From positions 1-31,262 of the forward strand of contig CAYLKO010000030.1 in the NCBI GenBank assembly GCA_964384525.1: a stretch of DNA of 31,262 nucleotides. Direction: 5' to 3'. A program made the position numbers and the translations under genes. This DNA comes from SHZI01 sp964384525. GTDB lineage: Bacteria > Pseudomonadota > Gammaproteobacteria > Steroidobacterales > GCA-2729495. Below the pieces are notes generated by a model. The model did not search any database and was not told where the DNA came from. It saw only the letters and a list, made by a program, of their open reading frames with translations. This document shows, piece by piece, positions 1 through 8,119 of the stretch (the stretch's first letter is position 1; every line of letters starts with the position of its first letter).

Positions 1-209
1 ACCGCAGGCGGACAAGACTTCCCGCCGGGATGCCGCGGGCCACGGAGTACGGAAGCACCCACGCCACGATGCCGCGGCGACGAAGCGGCGCTGCATTTTA
101 GCCCGCAGCACGACGCTTGTCCCGACAGGATGCAGTCTGTCACTGCCGGCCGGCCCGTGGCACTATGTTGGCCGACGACGTGCCACGTCGCGCCAGCGCG
201 GAAAGAGCG
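1..209. other. Left-edge region, no gene recognised
   Basis: No recognisable gene. The pssA frame stays open upstream to a TTG at 117, but the extra residues look nothing like the family. A short - strand frame (about 1-76) is open to the window edge and could be the 5' end of a divergent gene beginning outside; its product is not recognisable from about 25 residues. The stretch probably holds the pssA promoter, but I see no convincing -35/-10 pair. Confidence 0.3.
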
Positions 210-1016
210 ATGCCAGAGCCCAGCGACGAACTGCCCACCGTGCAGCACACGACAGAGGGTCAAAAGCGGCGGGCCATTTATCTCCTGCCCAATCTGCTGA
301 CCACCGGAACCCTGTTTGCCGGTTTCTACGGCATCGTGGCCGCGATCGACGGCAACTACACGCCGGCCTGCATTGCGGTGTTCGTGGCGGCCCTGCTCGA
401 TGGCCTCGATGGCCGGCTGGCGCGCCTGACGCACACCGAGTCGGAATTCGGCAAGCAGTACGACAGCCTCGCTGATCTGGTGGCTTTTGGCATGGCACCG
501 GCGATCATCGTTTATCAGTGGGGTCTCAAGACCCTGGCCGATTACGGTTGGGCGTGGGGCAAACTCGGCTGGCTGGCGGCCTTCGTATATGCGGTTGCCA
601 CGGCCCTGCGGCTCGCACGCTTCAATGTGGGTGCGCGCTCGATCGACCGGCGATTCTTCGAGGGCTTGCCCAGTCCGTCGGCTGCCGGTCTGGTGAGCAG
701 CATGGTGTGGGTTGCCGCCGAGCACGGGATCGACGGGCTGCCGGCCCTGGCGCTGAGCACGGCGATCACCGTGAGCGCGGGTGTCCTGATGGTTTCCCGG
801 CTGGCGTATTACAGCTTCAAGGAGCTGGGGCCCCGCGGGCGGATTTCCTTTGCCTATGTGCTGGTCATTCCCCTGATCTTCGTGCTGATTTCGCTGAATC
901 CACCGATCGTGTGTTTTGTGCTGGCAGCGCTCTATGCCTCTTCCGGGGTCGCGACGGCCATCTGGCGCCGCCAGCGGCGGCAGGCGGGTCGCGCCCAACG
1001 GCACGATCAGGCCTAG
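210..1016 (+). CDS. pssA: CDP-diacylglycerol--serine O-phosphatidyltransferase
   Basis: Makes phosphatidylserine from CDP-diacylglycerol and L-serine, the first committed step to phosphatidylethanolamine, in the inner membrane. The CDP-alcohol phosphatidyltransferase signature D-G-x2-D-G-x2-A-R-x8-G-x3-D-x3-D is complete: DGLDGRLARL followed by GKQYDSLAD, at about residues 64-91. Several hydrophobic helices follow (around VAFGMAPAIIVYQWG, LALSTAITVSAGVLMV and VLVIPLIFVLISL). I chose the ATG at 210 (268 residues) because GGAAAGAG lies just upstream and the protein then has a normal type II PssA length; an ATG at 165 and a TTG at 117 are possible but add non-conserved sequence. The basic, Arg/Gln-rich C-terminus is cytosolic by inference. 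The UDG gene follows after 8 bases, so the two are probably cotranscribed. Confidence 0.93.
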   Translation: MPEPSDELPTVQHTTEGQKRRAIYLLPNLLTTGTLFAGFYGIVAAIDGNYTPACIAVFVAALLDGLDGRLARLTHTESEFGKQYDSLADLVAFGMAPAIIVYQWGLKTLADYGWAWGKLGWLAAFVYAVATALRLARFNVGARSIDRRFFEGLPSPSAAGLVSSMVWVAAEHGIDGLPALALSTAITVSAGVLMVSRLAYYSFKELGPRGRISFAYVLVIPLIFVLISLNPPIVCFVLAALYASSGVATAIWRRQRRQAGRAQRHDQA

Positions 1017-1024
1017 GAAATTCC

Positions 1025-1768
1025 GTGGCACTGTCCGCACGGCAACTGCACGCGCTTGAAGGCATGGGCATCCCGGTATGGCGCCGCCGGACTGAAGTGC
1101 TGACGGGTGCACCGCTGGAAGCACCCGCAGATGCACCGGCGGTCGCAGCACCAGACCTGCAGACAAGTGCACCGGCAGAGGCGTCCACCGGCGCCTGGCA
1201 ACGGCTGGAAGCGGCAGTCCGGGCCTGCACGAAGTGCGAGTTGCACAAGTCGCGTACCCAGGTGGTCTTCGGCGTCGGCAATCGCCAGGCCCGGTGGCTG
1301 GTCATCGGCGAGGCGCCGGGTGCGGAAGAGGATCGCCAGGGTGAGCCGTTCGTGGGTCGGGCAGGGCAGCTGCTGACGGAAATGTTGCGGGCCGTGGGCC
1401 TGGGCCGGGAGCAGGTTTACATAGCCAATATCCTGAAGTGCCGGCCGCCGGAGAACCGGGATCCGAAACCGGAAGAAGCCGCGATGTGCGAGCAGTATCT
1501 GCAGGCCCAGATTGCCCTGATCCGGCCGGCGCTGATCCTGGCGGTCGGGCGCATCGCCGCCCAGAATCTGCTGCATGATGAAACGCCGGTCGGCAAATTG
1601 CGGGGCCGCGTGCATCGTTACGGACCGGATGGCATTCCGGTCATCGTGACCTACCACCCGGCCTATCTGTTGCGCAGCCCCGGCCAGAAGCGCAAGGCCT
1701 GGGAAGACCTGTGCCTCGCCATGGCGACCGAGACGCCGCATGCCACGTCCGATGGTGGCGGCGCCTGA
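1025..1768 (+). CDS. Family 4 uracil-DNA glycosylase ([4Fe-4S])
   Basis: Removes uracil from DNA at the start of base-excision repair. The catalytic domain (about residues 58-235 of 247) has the family 4 motif A, GEAPGAEEDRQGEPFVGRAG (95-114), and the HPAYLLR motif (211-217). Four cysteines, Cys68 and Cys71 (CTKC), Cys139 (KCRPP) and Cys155 (MCEQY), match the family's [4Fe-4S] ligands. A Pro/Ala-rich linker (about 29-56) separates this domain from a short N-terminal segment beginning ALSARQLHALEGMGIPVW, an extension I associate with gammaproteobacterial members. The start is GTG at 1025, set by AGGA at 1015-1018. The frame is open far upstream through pssA, but that part is a shadow. The stop overlaps the rimI start by one base (TGATG), suggesting translational coupling. 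Confidence 0.92.
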   Translation: MALSARQLHALEGMGIPVWRRRTEVLTGAPLEAPADAPAVAAPDLQTSAPAEASTGAWQRLEAAVRACTKCELHKSRTQVVFGVGNRQARWLVIGEAPGAEEDRQGEPFVGRAGQLLTEMLRAVGLGREQVYIANILKCRPPENRDPKPEEAAMCEQYLQAQIALIRPALILAVGRIAAQNLLHDETPVGKLRGRVHRYGPDGIPVIVTYHPAYLLRSPGQKRKAWEDLCLAMATETPHATSDGGGA

Positions 1769-2244
1769 TGAGCGCCGAACTCTGCCCGGTACCCGCCGTC
1801 ATCCGCGACATGCGGCAAGCCGATCTGTCCGCCGTCACGACCATCGAGCAGGCGACGTATCCCTTTCCCTGGAGCCCGGGGATTTTCCGGGATTGTCTCC
1901 TGGCCGGTTACACGAGCCTGGTGCTTGAACACAGTGGCCGCGTGATCGGGTACGGCATCCTGTCGATCGCGGCGGGTGAGGCGCATCTGCTGAATCTTGC
2001 CCTGGCGGCATCGGCGCGCGGCATGGGGCATGGCCGGCAGTTGCTCGAGCATCTGATGCAGCTCGTGTCCCGCGCCGGGGCCGAGCGCATGTATCTGGAG
2101 GTTCGGCCTTCCAACACCCGGGCGCTGCATCTCTATGCACAGGCCGGCTTCGAGCTGCTGGGCAGACGGCGCGGGTATTACCGCGCCCAGGGCGGCACCG
2201 AAGACGCCGTGGTGCTCGTCCATCGCTTTCCACGCCGGCGCTGA
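1768..2244 (+). CDS. rimI: Ribosomal protein bS18-alanine N-acetyltransferase
   Basis: GNAT enzyme that acetylates the N-terminal alanine of ribosomal protein S18 using acetyl-CoA. It has 158 residues, close to the E. coli protein. The acetyl-CoA loop R-G-M-G-H-G is at 84-89. The family block YLEVRPSNTRALHLYAQAGF (109-128), followed by GRRRGYYR, carries Glu111 and Tyr123 at the positions of the catalytic Glu103 and Tyr115 of E. coli RimI. The ATG at 1768 overlaps the preceding UDG stop. In many proteobacteria rimI sits beside tsaB and similar genes; here it follows a DNA glycosylase. Assignment to RimI rather than another GNAT rests on the LEVRxSN...LYxxxGF signature and is strong. Confidence 0.88.
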   Translation: MSAELCPVPAVIRDMRQADLSAVTTIEQATYPFPWSPGIFRDCLLAGYTSLVLEHSGRVIGYGILSIAAGEAHLLNLALAASARGMGHGRQLLEHLMQLVSRAGAERMYLEVRPSNTRALHLYAQAGFELLGRRRGYYRAQGGTEDAVVLVHRFPRRR

Positions 2245-2252
2245 CGGCACGC

Positions 2253-3530
2253 ATGGCGAAAAGCACCTGGCGCGACCGGCCCGTTCTGGCGTGGGCGCTC
2301 TATGACTGGGCGAACTCGGCCTTTGCCCTGGCGGTGCTCACGGCCTTCGTGCCGGTGATGCTGGGTACCTACTGGAACGATGGTGCGCCCAGCACCGTGA
2401 CGACCTTCCGCCTGGGGGTTGCCAACAGTCTGGCCAGTCTGGTCGTCGTGCTGCTGGCGCCGTTGCTGGGCGCCATGACGGATCAGGCGCGCCGGCGCAA
2501 ACCATGGATCATGTTCTTCACCCTGGTGGGAGTTCTGGCCACGGGCCTGCTGAGCGTCGCGGCGCCTGGTGGCTGGTTGTTCGCGATGGCCTGCTTCGTG
2601 GTGGCCTCCGTTGGCTTCTTTGCCGCCAACAGCCTTTACGACGCCATGCTGGTGGACGTGGCCGAACCGGCCTCCTTCGATCGCGTGTCGTCGCTGGGCT
2701 ACGGGCTCGGTTATCTGGGCGGCGCACTGCTGTTCACCTTCAGCGTGATCCTGCTGGCCAGTCCGCAGACTTTCGGCCTGCAGAGCCAGACGGATGGCAT
2801 CCGGCTGACGTTCCTGCTGGTGGGCATCTGGTGGGCGGTGTTTACCGTGCCGCTGGTGCTGTGGGTCAAGGAGCGAAGCGCCATGGCGGCGCCGGTCACC
2901 GGCGCCTTCCGGGCGGGACTCCGCGAGTTGCGGGGCACGCTGCGCTCACTCGGCTCGCAGCCGAATCTCGTCTGGTTTCTGGTGGCCTACTGGCTGTATA
3001 TCGATGGCGTGTACACGATCATCAAGATGGCCGTGGACTACGGGCTGTCGCAGGGGCTTTCCACCACGGATGTCACGGCAGCGCTGTTGCTGACCAACTT
3101 CATCGGCTTTCCGGCGGCCATCGGCTTTGGCCTGCTCGGTGAGCGGCTGGGGACCAAGACCGCGATCTATCTGGCGCTGGCCGTGTACATCGTGGCCACC
3201 TTTCTGGCCGTGTTCCTGACCACCGCCGCGCAGTTCTACGGGCTCGCGGCGACCATCGGCCTCGTGCAGGGTGGCGTGCAGGCATTGAGCCGCTCGCTCT
3301 TTGCGCGCCTGATTCCACCGGAAAAGAGCGGGGAATACTTCGGCTTTTTCAACATGCTGGGCAAGTTCTCGTCGGTTCTCGGCCCGGTGCTGGCCGGCAC
3401 GGCAGCCCTGCTCGCCGGCAGTCAGCGCATCGGCATCCTGTCGATACTCGTGCTGTTCATCGCCGGCATCATCCTGCTTGCACGGGTCAAGGTGCCGGCC
3501 CGAGGTGCAGCTTCCGCACCTGTCGAGTGA
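2253..3530 (+). CDS. MFS transporter, UMF1 family (Atg22-like)
   Basis: Polytopic membrane protein of 425 residues with about 12 hydrophobic segments. The N-terminal WALYDWANSAFA (14-25) is the hallmark of the UMF1 ('unknown major facilitator') family related to yeast vacuolar effluxer Atg22. A cytoplasmic MFS-like loop, GAMTDQARRRKPW, lies between helices 2 and 3, and the PPEKSGEYFGFFNMLGKFSS segment in the second half is also typical. The substrate is not known; amino-acid or metabolite efflux is the usual guess for the family. The start is ATG at 2253, 8 bases after rimI, making it the last gene of a pssA-UDG-rimI-MFS run. Its last 44 bases overlap the convergent tgpA 3' end, leaving no room for a separate terminator. 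Confidence 0.85.
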   Translation: MAKSTWRDRPVLAWALYDWANSAFALAVLTAFVPVMLGTYWNDGAPSTVTTFRLGVANSLASLVVVLLAPLLGAMTDQARRRKPWIMFFTLVGVLATGLLSVAAPGGWLFAMACFVVASVGFFAANSLYDAMLVDVAEPASFDRVSSLGYGLGYLGGALLFTFSVILLASPQTFGLQSQTDGIRLTFLLVGIWWAVFTVPLVLWVKERSAMAAPVTGAFRAGLRELRGTLRSLGSQPNLVWFLVAYWLYIDGVYTIIKMAVDYGLSQGLSTTDVTAALLLTNFIGFPAAIGFGLLGERLGTKTAIYLALAVYIVATFLAVFLTTAAQFYGLAATIGLVQGGVQALSRSLFARLIPPEKSGEYFGFFNMLGKFSSVLGPVLAGTAALLAGSQRIGILSILVLFIAGIILLARVKVPARGAASAPVE

Positions 3531-5529
3531 AGGCCCGAACCTCGGCTGGCGCCGGTGCGCTGTCGTAGCGCAGGTGCAGATAGCGGGACGCAATGTCTGC
3601 CGTCACGCGGGCCAGATCCGGGCGCAGGCTGGCCACGGCTTCGGCATATTCACGGGCGCCTTCCGTGGGTTGGCGGGGCCGGGTCAGCGCCCCGACCCGC
3701 TGGCAGAAGCGTCGCCAGGCCACTTCGACCGGATCCACACGTGGCGGTCTGGCGCGCAGTCCCAGCCACGTGAACAGCATCAGCATGAGACCGATCGTCA
3801 GGGCGCAGGCCAGCGCAATGTCGCGCAGCGAGGGTGAGGCCAGCCCCAGCCGCTCGAGCAGGGCGGCCTGCTGATCGGGACCGAAGGCCAGCACCCAGCG
3901 ATCCCAGGTGGCATTGACCGCATCCCAGCTCATGGCCAGGCGTTCGAGCCAGGGGCCGGTGCCGAGCATCGGCAAGCTGTTGCGGGAGAACTCGGGCAGG
4001 GCCGCCTCGAGCCAGCTCTCGATGCGTTCCGGCGCCACCGCGGCCGTCGGGTCGAAGCGCAACCAGCGGCCCTTCAGCCAGACCTCGGTCCACGCATGGG
4101 CATTGGACTGGCGCACGATCCAGTAGTCGGCCAGCGGATTGCGCTGCCCGCCCTGATAGCCGGCCACCACCCGGGCGGGAATGCCGGCCGCCCGTGCCAG
4201 CACGGCAAACGCCGACGCGTAGTGCTCGCAGAACCCGGCGCGCGAGGTGAACAGGAACTCATCCACCGGGTGGGCGCCTAGCGCGGGTGGCTGCAGCGTG
4301 TAGAAGAACGGCTCGTCGTGAAACAGGCGCAGCACGCGGCGCAGATAGGCCTCATCGGATGATGACGTGCGCCGCAGTGCCTGCGCGAACTCGATGGTGC
4401 GGGGATTCAGCCCGTTCGCCAGCTGCAGATTGACGGCAGCGGGGTTCGCGCGTTCCTGGAAACCTGCCGCAGCGATCGACCGCCCGTGCCAGACCATGCG
4501 GCGCTCCAGTGGCCGGTTGCTCAAGAGCTCCAGCGTGCCGGTGAGCTGACTGTCGGGCGCATCCCAGCTGAGCGGCATTTCCAGTGGCAGCAGCCAGCGC
4601 TGCCGGTTGGGCTCCAGGGTGATTTCGTAGTGGTAGGTCGGCTGGCCGGCCACCTGGCCAGCCACCGGGGGCAGGGCATGGTCGACCGGCGCAGGCTGCC
4701 CCTGTCGTACCGCATCCGGCTGCGTACGCCAGCGGCGACCATCGAATAGTTCGAGTACCGGGCCGCGCCAATACAGCTCGGCCGGTCGCGGTGCGGGGCC
4801 GATGAAGCGCACCCGGAAGGCCACCTCATCGGATTGCGCCAGGGTGCTGATATCGCCCGGGCTCATCCGGTCGGTCAGGCCGGTCTGGCCGGTGCCGCCC
4901 TGGGTGGGCACGGCCCAGAACGGGCCGGGGAGGCGGGGAAACAGCAGGAACAGCGCGAGCGCCAGGGGCAGGGCATGCAGCAGCAGGCGACCCACCATCC
5001 GCCACGCTTGGGCGGCCGGCAGCAAGGTGGCCGGGCGGGCGCTCTGGACCAGCGCCAGGATGCCGAGCAGGACACCGGCGGCCAGTTGCGGCACGGACAA
5101 CAGGGACTGGGCCCGGAGAAAGCCCGCGAACAGCACGAACCACGCGATCAGGATCACGATGCTGCGATCACGCGTCGAGCGGGTTTCCAGAAGCTTCAGC
5201 GCCAGCATCAGGATGAGCAGCGCTGAGCCGGCATCGAGACCGGACAAACGTCGGTACGACAGGGCGATCGCCGCCGCGCCGGCAACTGTCAGGCACACGC
5301 GCAGAAGCGTGCCGGGCAGGGGCCAGTGGCGTTGCGCCGCGCCCAGGCGCCAGATCACGGCAGCCAACAGGGTCATCAGGATCCACGGCGGGATGGTGGC
5401 GCCATGCGGCAGGGTGACGACCGCAATCAGCAAGGCCAGCCACAGCAGCTGGCCCGTGGAGGTGGGGCTGCCGCCGGCTGGCAGGGCAGCGCCGCCGGGC
5501 GCCTCCCACGCATGCTCCAGCTCCCTCAT
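3487..5529 (-). CDS. tgpA: TgpA-type transglutaminase-like membrane protein (DUF3488)
   Basis: Inner-membrane protein of 680 residues, close to Pseudomonas aeruginosa TgpA. The N-terminal part has about six hydrophobic helices (residues ~22-200). A periplasmic transglutaminase/protease-like domain follows, with a Cys434-His478-Asp493 triad in GFCEHYASAF, NAHAWTEVW and RFDPTAAVAP. A further membrane helix lies near residue 570 (ALACALTIGLMLMLFTWLG) and a short basic tail ends the protein. The spacing of the triad (44 and 15) fits the family. The start ATG at 5529 overlaps the upstream DUF58 stop as ATGA. The moxR-DUF58-tgpA order is a common conserved operon; its substrate is not established, though tgpA is essential in P. 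aeruginosa. Confidence 0.88.
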   Translation of the reverse strand: MRELEHAWEAPGGAALPAGGSPTSTGQLLWLALLIAVVTLPHGATIPPWILMTLLAAVIWRLGAAQRHWPLPGTLLRVCLTVAGAAAIALSYRRLSGLDAGSALLILMLALKLLETRSTRDRSIVILIAWFVLFAGFLRAQSLLSVPQLAAGVLLGILALVQSARPATLLPAAQAWRMVGRLLLHALPLALALFLLFPRLPGPFWAVPTQGGTGQTGLTDRMSPGDISTLAQSDEVAFRVRFIGPAPRPAELYWRGPVLELFDGRRWRTQPDAVRQGQPAPVDHALPPVAGQVAGQPTYHYEITLEPNRQRWLLPLEMPLSWDAPDSQLTGTLELLSNRPLERRMVWHGRSIAAAGFQERANPAAVNLQLANGLNPRTIEFAQALRRTSSSDEAYLRRVLRLFHDEPFFYTLQPPALGAHPVDEFLFTSRAGFCEHYASAFAVLARAAGIPARVVAGYQGGQRNPLADYWIVRQSNAHAWTEVWLKGRWLRFDPTAAVAPERIESWLEAALPEFSRNSLPMLGTGPWLERLAMSWDAVNATWDRWVLAFGPDQQAALLERLGLASPSLRDIALACALTIGLMLMLFTWLGLRARPPRVDPVEVAWRRFCQRVGALTRPRQPTEGAREYAEAVASLRPDLARVTADIASRYLHLRYDSAPAPAEVRAFTRQVRKLHLGPAP

Positions 5530-6506
5530 GCAACTTCCCAGGTGGCCAGCACGGCCAGGCTGCGGTGGAAGTGGGCAGGGCCGGCGCCCACGGGCAGTTC
5601 GACGCCCGGCAGTTGCAGGCCGAATGGCTGGCCGTCGGTGTGGGCGTCGACGATGAGGCGCGTCAGCATCGACAGGCAGGTTTCGACATCGCGCGTCGGC
5701 ATCTCGTCCCAGCGGAGCCAGCGCACGCCAGCCCCGCCCCGGTAATCCTTGGCGAGCAGCACCCCCGACCGGGCCCAGCTCTTCCAGGCCATCCGCGACC
5801 ACGACTCGCCCGGCAGCGGCGGACGCAGCCCCGCGAAGTCGTCGGTGCCCCGCCCGGCGTCACCGCTCTCCTCGGCATCCGGTTCAGCCAAGGACGACGG
5901 CGCCGGGGCGCTCGCGGCGGGGTGCGGATAAATCAGGAGCGTGTGTTCGGGATGCAGCACGGCCCAGGATTCGAACAGGCCCAGCGGGTGCCGGGTGCTC
6001 AACCGGATCGGGGGGCAGAGCCAGCGGCCCCGGGTGTCGGTCTTGAGGCGCAGCTGCAACGTCGCCGAGCCACCAGCCGGAATGTCCACCGCCGCCGTGC
6101 GTTCGGCCGCCGGGCCCGCGGCGATCTGCCAGCGGGGCATCCGGCCCGGGTTGTGCAGGTGGAGCGTGCATTCGAGGGGTTCGCCGGCGAACACCGGCGG
6201 GCACCGGCCGATCGAGACCTGCAGGCCAACCAGATTGCGCTGGCAGTGGTGAATGCTGACGACGACCACCGCCATCAGGATGAAGGCCAGGGCAAAGCCC
6301 ATGTTGTTGCTGTAGTTCAGGGAGCCGAGCAGCATCGTGAAGAGCACGACACTGAACAGAAGGCCGCTGCGCGTCGGCAGGATGTAGACGCGACGCGGAT
6401 CCAGTCGGGCCACTTCGCCATCGGTACCCTGGCGGCGGCGGAGCCACCGTTGCATCCAGTGGCGCAGCAGTTGCCGGTAGCGGCGCTGGGGCCGGGCTGT
6501 GGTCAC
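5526..6506 (-). CDS. DUF58 domain-containing protein
   Basis: Membrane-anchored protein of 326 residues: a basic N-terminus, two adjacent hydrophobic helices (about 48-85: LLFSVVLFTMLLGSL, then FALAFILMAVVVVSIH), and a soluble part with the DUF58 core. The core reads DDFAGLRPPLPGESWSRMAW, followed by KSWARSGVLLAKDYRG. DUF58 proteins are typically encoded next to MoxR ATPases and are proposed substrates or partners in assembling membrane-associated complexes. The GTG at 6506 is used as the start because it keeps the basic leader and lies 25 bases after the moxR stop; an internal ATG (codon 18) is possible. The stop overlaps the tgpA start by ATGA, so the two are coupled. Confidence 0.83.
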   Translation of the reverse strand: MTTARPQRRYRQLLRHWMQRWLRRRQGTDGEVARLDPRRVYILPTRSGLLFSVVLFTMLLGSLNYSNNMGFALAFILMAVVVVSIHHCQRNLVGLQVSIGRCPPVFAGEPLECTLHLHNPGRMPRWQIAAGPAAERTAAVDIPAGGSATLQLRLKTDTRGRWLCPPIRLSTRHPLGLFESWAVLHPEHTLLIYPHPAASAPAPSSLAEPDAEESGDAGRGTDDFAGLRPPLPGESWSRMAWKSWARSGVLLAKDYRGGAGVRWLRWDEMPTRDVETCLSMLTRLIVDAHTDGQPFGLQLPGVELPVGAGPAHFHRSLAVLATWEVA

Positions 6507-6531
6507 TGGCGCAGAATCCGCCCGGCCTGGA

Positions 6532-7557
6532 TCAGGGGATCGGGACGGATTCCAGCACGAGCTGTGCCGGGTTCGTCAGGGCCGCCGTGCCGCCCGGACG
6601 CGGACGCAGCCGATGGCCGGCCACGGCCACGAACACGGCCTTGACGTCTTCAGGGTGCACGCCCGGGTGGCCCTGAAAGAGCGCGAAGCAACGGGCGGCG
6701 TTCATCAGGTCCTGCGCCCCGCGGGGCGACAGGCCCAGCTCGAACAGGGACGACTGGCGGGTGTAGCGGACGAGCGCCTGCACGTAGTCGAGCACCGCAT
6801 CCGACAAAAATACCTCCCGGGCGCAGGTCCGCACGGCCGCGATGCCGGCGATGTCGATCACCGGCTGGATATCCGCCAGCAGCGTGCGGCGGTCGTCGCC
6901 CTTCAGGAGCTTGCGTTCCAGCGCTTCTTCCGGATAACCAAGTCGGATGCGCATGAGGAAGCGGTCGAGCTGGGATTCCGGCAACGGAAAGGTCCCGGCC
7001 TGATGCAGCGGATTCTGGGTGGCAATGACAAAGAAGGGTGTCGGCAATGCATGGGTGTGGCCGTCGTAGCTCACCTGATGCTCTTCCATGGCTTCGAGCA
7101 GGGCGCTCTGCGCCTTGGGCGTTGCCCGATTGATTTCATCGGCCAGCACGACATGGGCAAAGATGGGGCCGGGGTGAAAGCGGAAGGTGGTGGTGGCCTG
7201 GTCCAGGATCGACAAGCCGATGATGTCGGCGGGGAGCATGTCGCTCGTGAACTGGATGCGGCGGAACGACAAACCGAGCATGCCGGCCAGTGAGCGCGCC
7301 AGCAGGGTTTTGCCGACGCCGGGCACGTCCTCGATCAGCAGGTGCCCACCCGCCAGCAGGCAGGTGATGGCCAGGCGGATCTCCGCCTGCTTGCCGAGAA
7401 TGACCCGGCCGACTTCCAGATCAGCCTGCGTCGCCAGTTGCCGGGCCAGTTGCCGGCCATGCTGCAGCTCATCTCTGGTGATGTCGGGCCTGATGGTGTC
7501 GGCGGTCGCCTCGGTGTCGGCCTCCTTGGCGTGTAGCGTCGTGACCTTGGTCACCAT
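6532..7557 (-). CDS. MoxR-family AAA+ ATPase
   Basis: AAA+ chaperone-like ATPase of 341 residues. The Walker A motif is EDVPGVGKT (76-84), Walker B is VVLADEIN (136-143), the sensor 1 region is ATQNP (179-183), and the MoxR signature PLPESQLDRF (191-200) follows. The C-terminal lid contains the LGLSPRG arginine motif. MoxR proteins are thought to remodel or load cofactors into complexes together with DUF58/VWA partners; here the partners are the downstream DUF58 and TgpA proteins. The ATG at 7557 is preferred for its upstream GGTGGA. An ATG at 7596 would add 13 residues, and the frame is open further upstream but runs into msrB on the other strand. The gene is transcribed away from msrB. Confidence 0.85.
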   Translation of the reverse strand: MVTKVTTLHAKEADTEATADTIRPDITRDELQHGRQLARQLATQADLEVGRVILGKQAEIRLAITCLLAGGHLLIEDVPGVGKTLLARSLAGMLGLSFRRIQFTSDMLPADIIGLSILDQATTTFRFHPGPIFAHVVLADEINRATPKAQSALLEAMEEHQVSYDGHTHALPTPFFVIATQNPLHQAGTFPLPESQLDRFLMRIRLGYPEEALERKLLKGDDRRTLLADIQPVIDIAGIAAVRTCAREVFLSDAVLDYVQALVRYTRQSSLFELGLSPRGAQDLMNAARCFALFQGHPGVHPEDVKAVFVAVAGHRLRPRPGGTAALTNPAQLVLESVPIP

Positions 7558-7685
7558 GCTGGATTCCACCCGCGTTGTGGCGTTCGAAGATAACATGGCA
7601 TCTTGCCGCAACCCCGGCTGTCGCATGGGGAACTGGGGCACAGTATGGTCCGGGCCCATGCCCATACCCATGCAAGGAGCAGGCG
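7558..7685. promoter_or_regulatory. Divergent moxR / msrB intergenic region
   Basis: These 128 bases separate two divergent genes and must hold both promoters. I see a good msrB ribosome binding site, AAGGAG at 7674-7679, and GGTGGA for moxR. No -35/-10 pair with acceptable spacing is convincing. A short GCCCATAC/CCCAT repetition lies at about 7656-7672. Confidence 0.4.
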
Positions 7686-8117
7686 ATGTCGGATGATCCA
7701 GGAAACCACCGGCAGCAACAGCTGGAACATTATCGCGGACTGCTCGAAGCCGGGCCGTTCGGCGTGCTGTTCGAGGAGGCCACCGAACGGCCATTCAGCA
7801 GCTCGTTGAATGCTGAAAAGCGGGCCGGCACTTTTCTGTGTGCGGCCTGCCATGCCCCGTTGTTCAGAACCTCCGGCAAATTCGACAGCGGCACCGGCTG
7901 GCCGAGTTTCTTCGAACCGGCGAACAGCGAGAACATTGATACGAAGCGGGACTTCCACATGCTCCTGCCACGCACGGAATACCACTGTGCGCGGTGTGGT
8001 GGTCATCAGGGCCACCTCTTCAAGGATGGTCCGGAGCCCACCGGACTGCGTTATTGCAACAATGGGCTGGCCCTCAGCTTCGTGCCCGACGGTGAGCCCC
8101 TGCCGGAGCTGCGTTAG
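7686..8117 (+). CDS. msrB: Peptide-methionine (R)-S-oxide reductase
   Basis: Reduces the R epimer of methionine sulfoxide in oxidised proteins using thioredoxin. It has 143 residues. Two CxxC pairs that bind structural zinc are present: CAACHAPLF and CARCGGHQGH. The conserved KFDSGTGWPSF and HLFKDGPEPTGLRYCNNG blocks are also there, and the cysteine of RYCNN is the catalytic one. The start ATG at 7686 is fixed by AAGGAG seven bases upstream. The esterase gene begins two bases after the stop, so the pair is probably cotranscribed. Most MsrB proteins read RYCxNS at the catalytic site; the NN here is a mild variation. Confidence 0.95.
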   Translation: MSDDPGNHRQQQLEHYRGLLEAGPFGVLFEEATERPFSSSLNAEKRAGTFLCAACHAPLFRTSGKFDSGTGWPSFFEPANSENIDTKRDFHMLLPRTEYHCARCGGHQGHLFKDGPEPTGLRYCNNGLALSFVPDGEPLPELR

Positions 8118-8119
8118 CC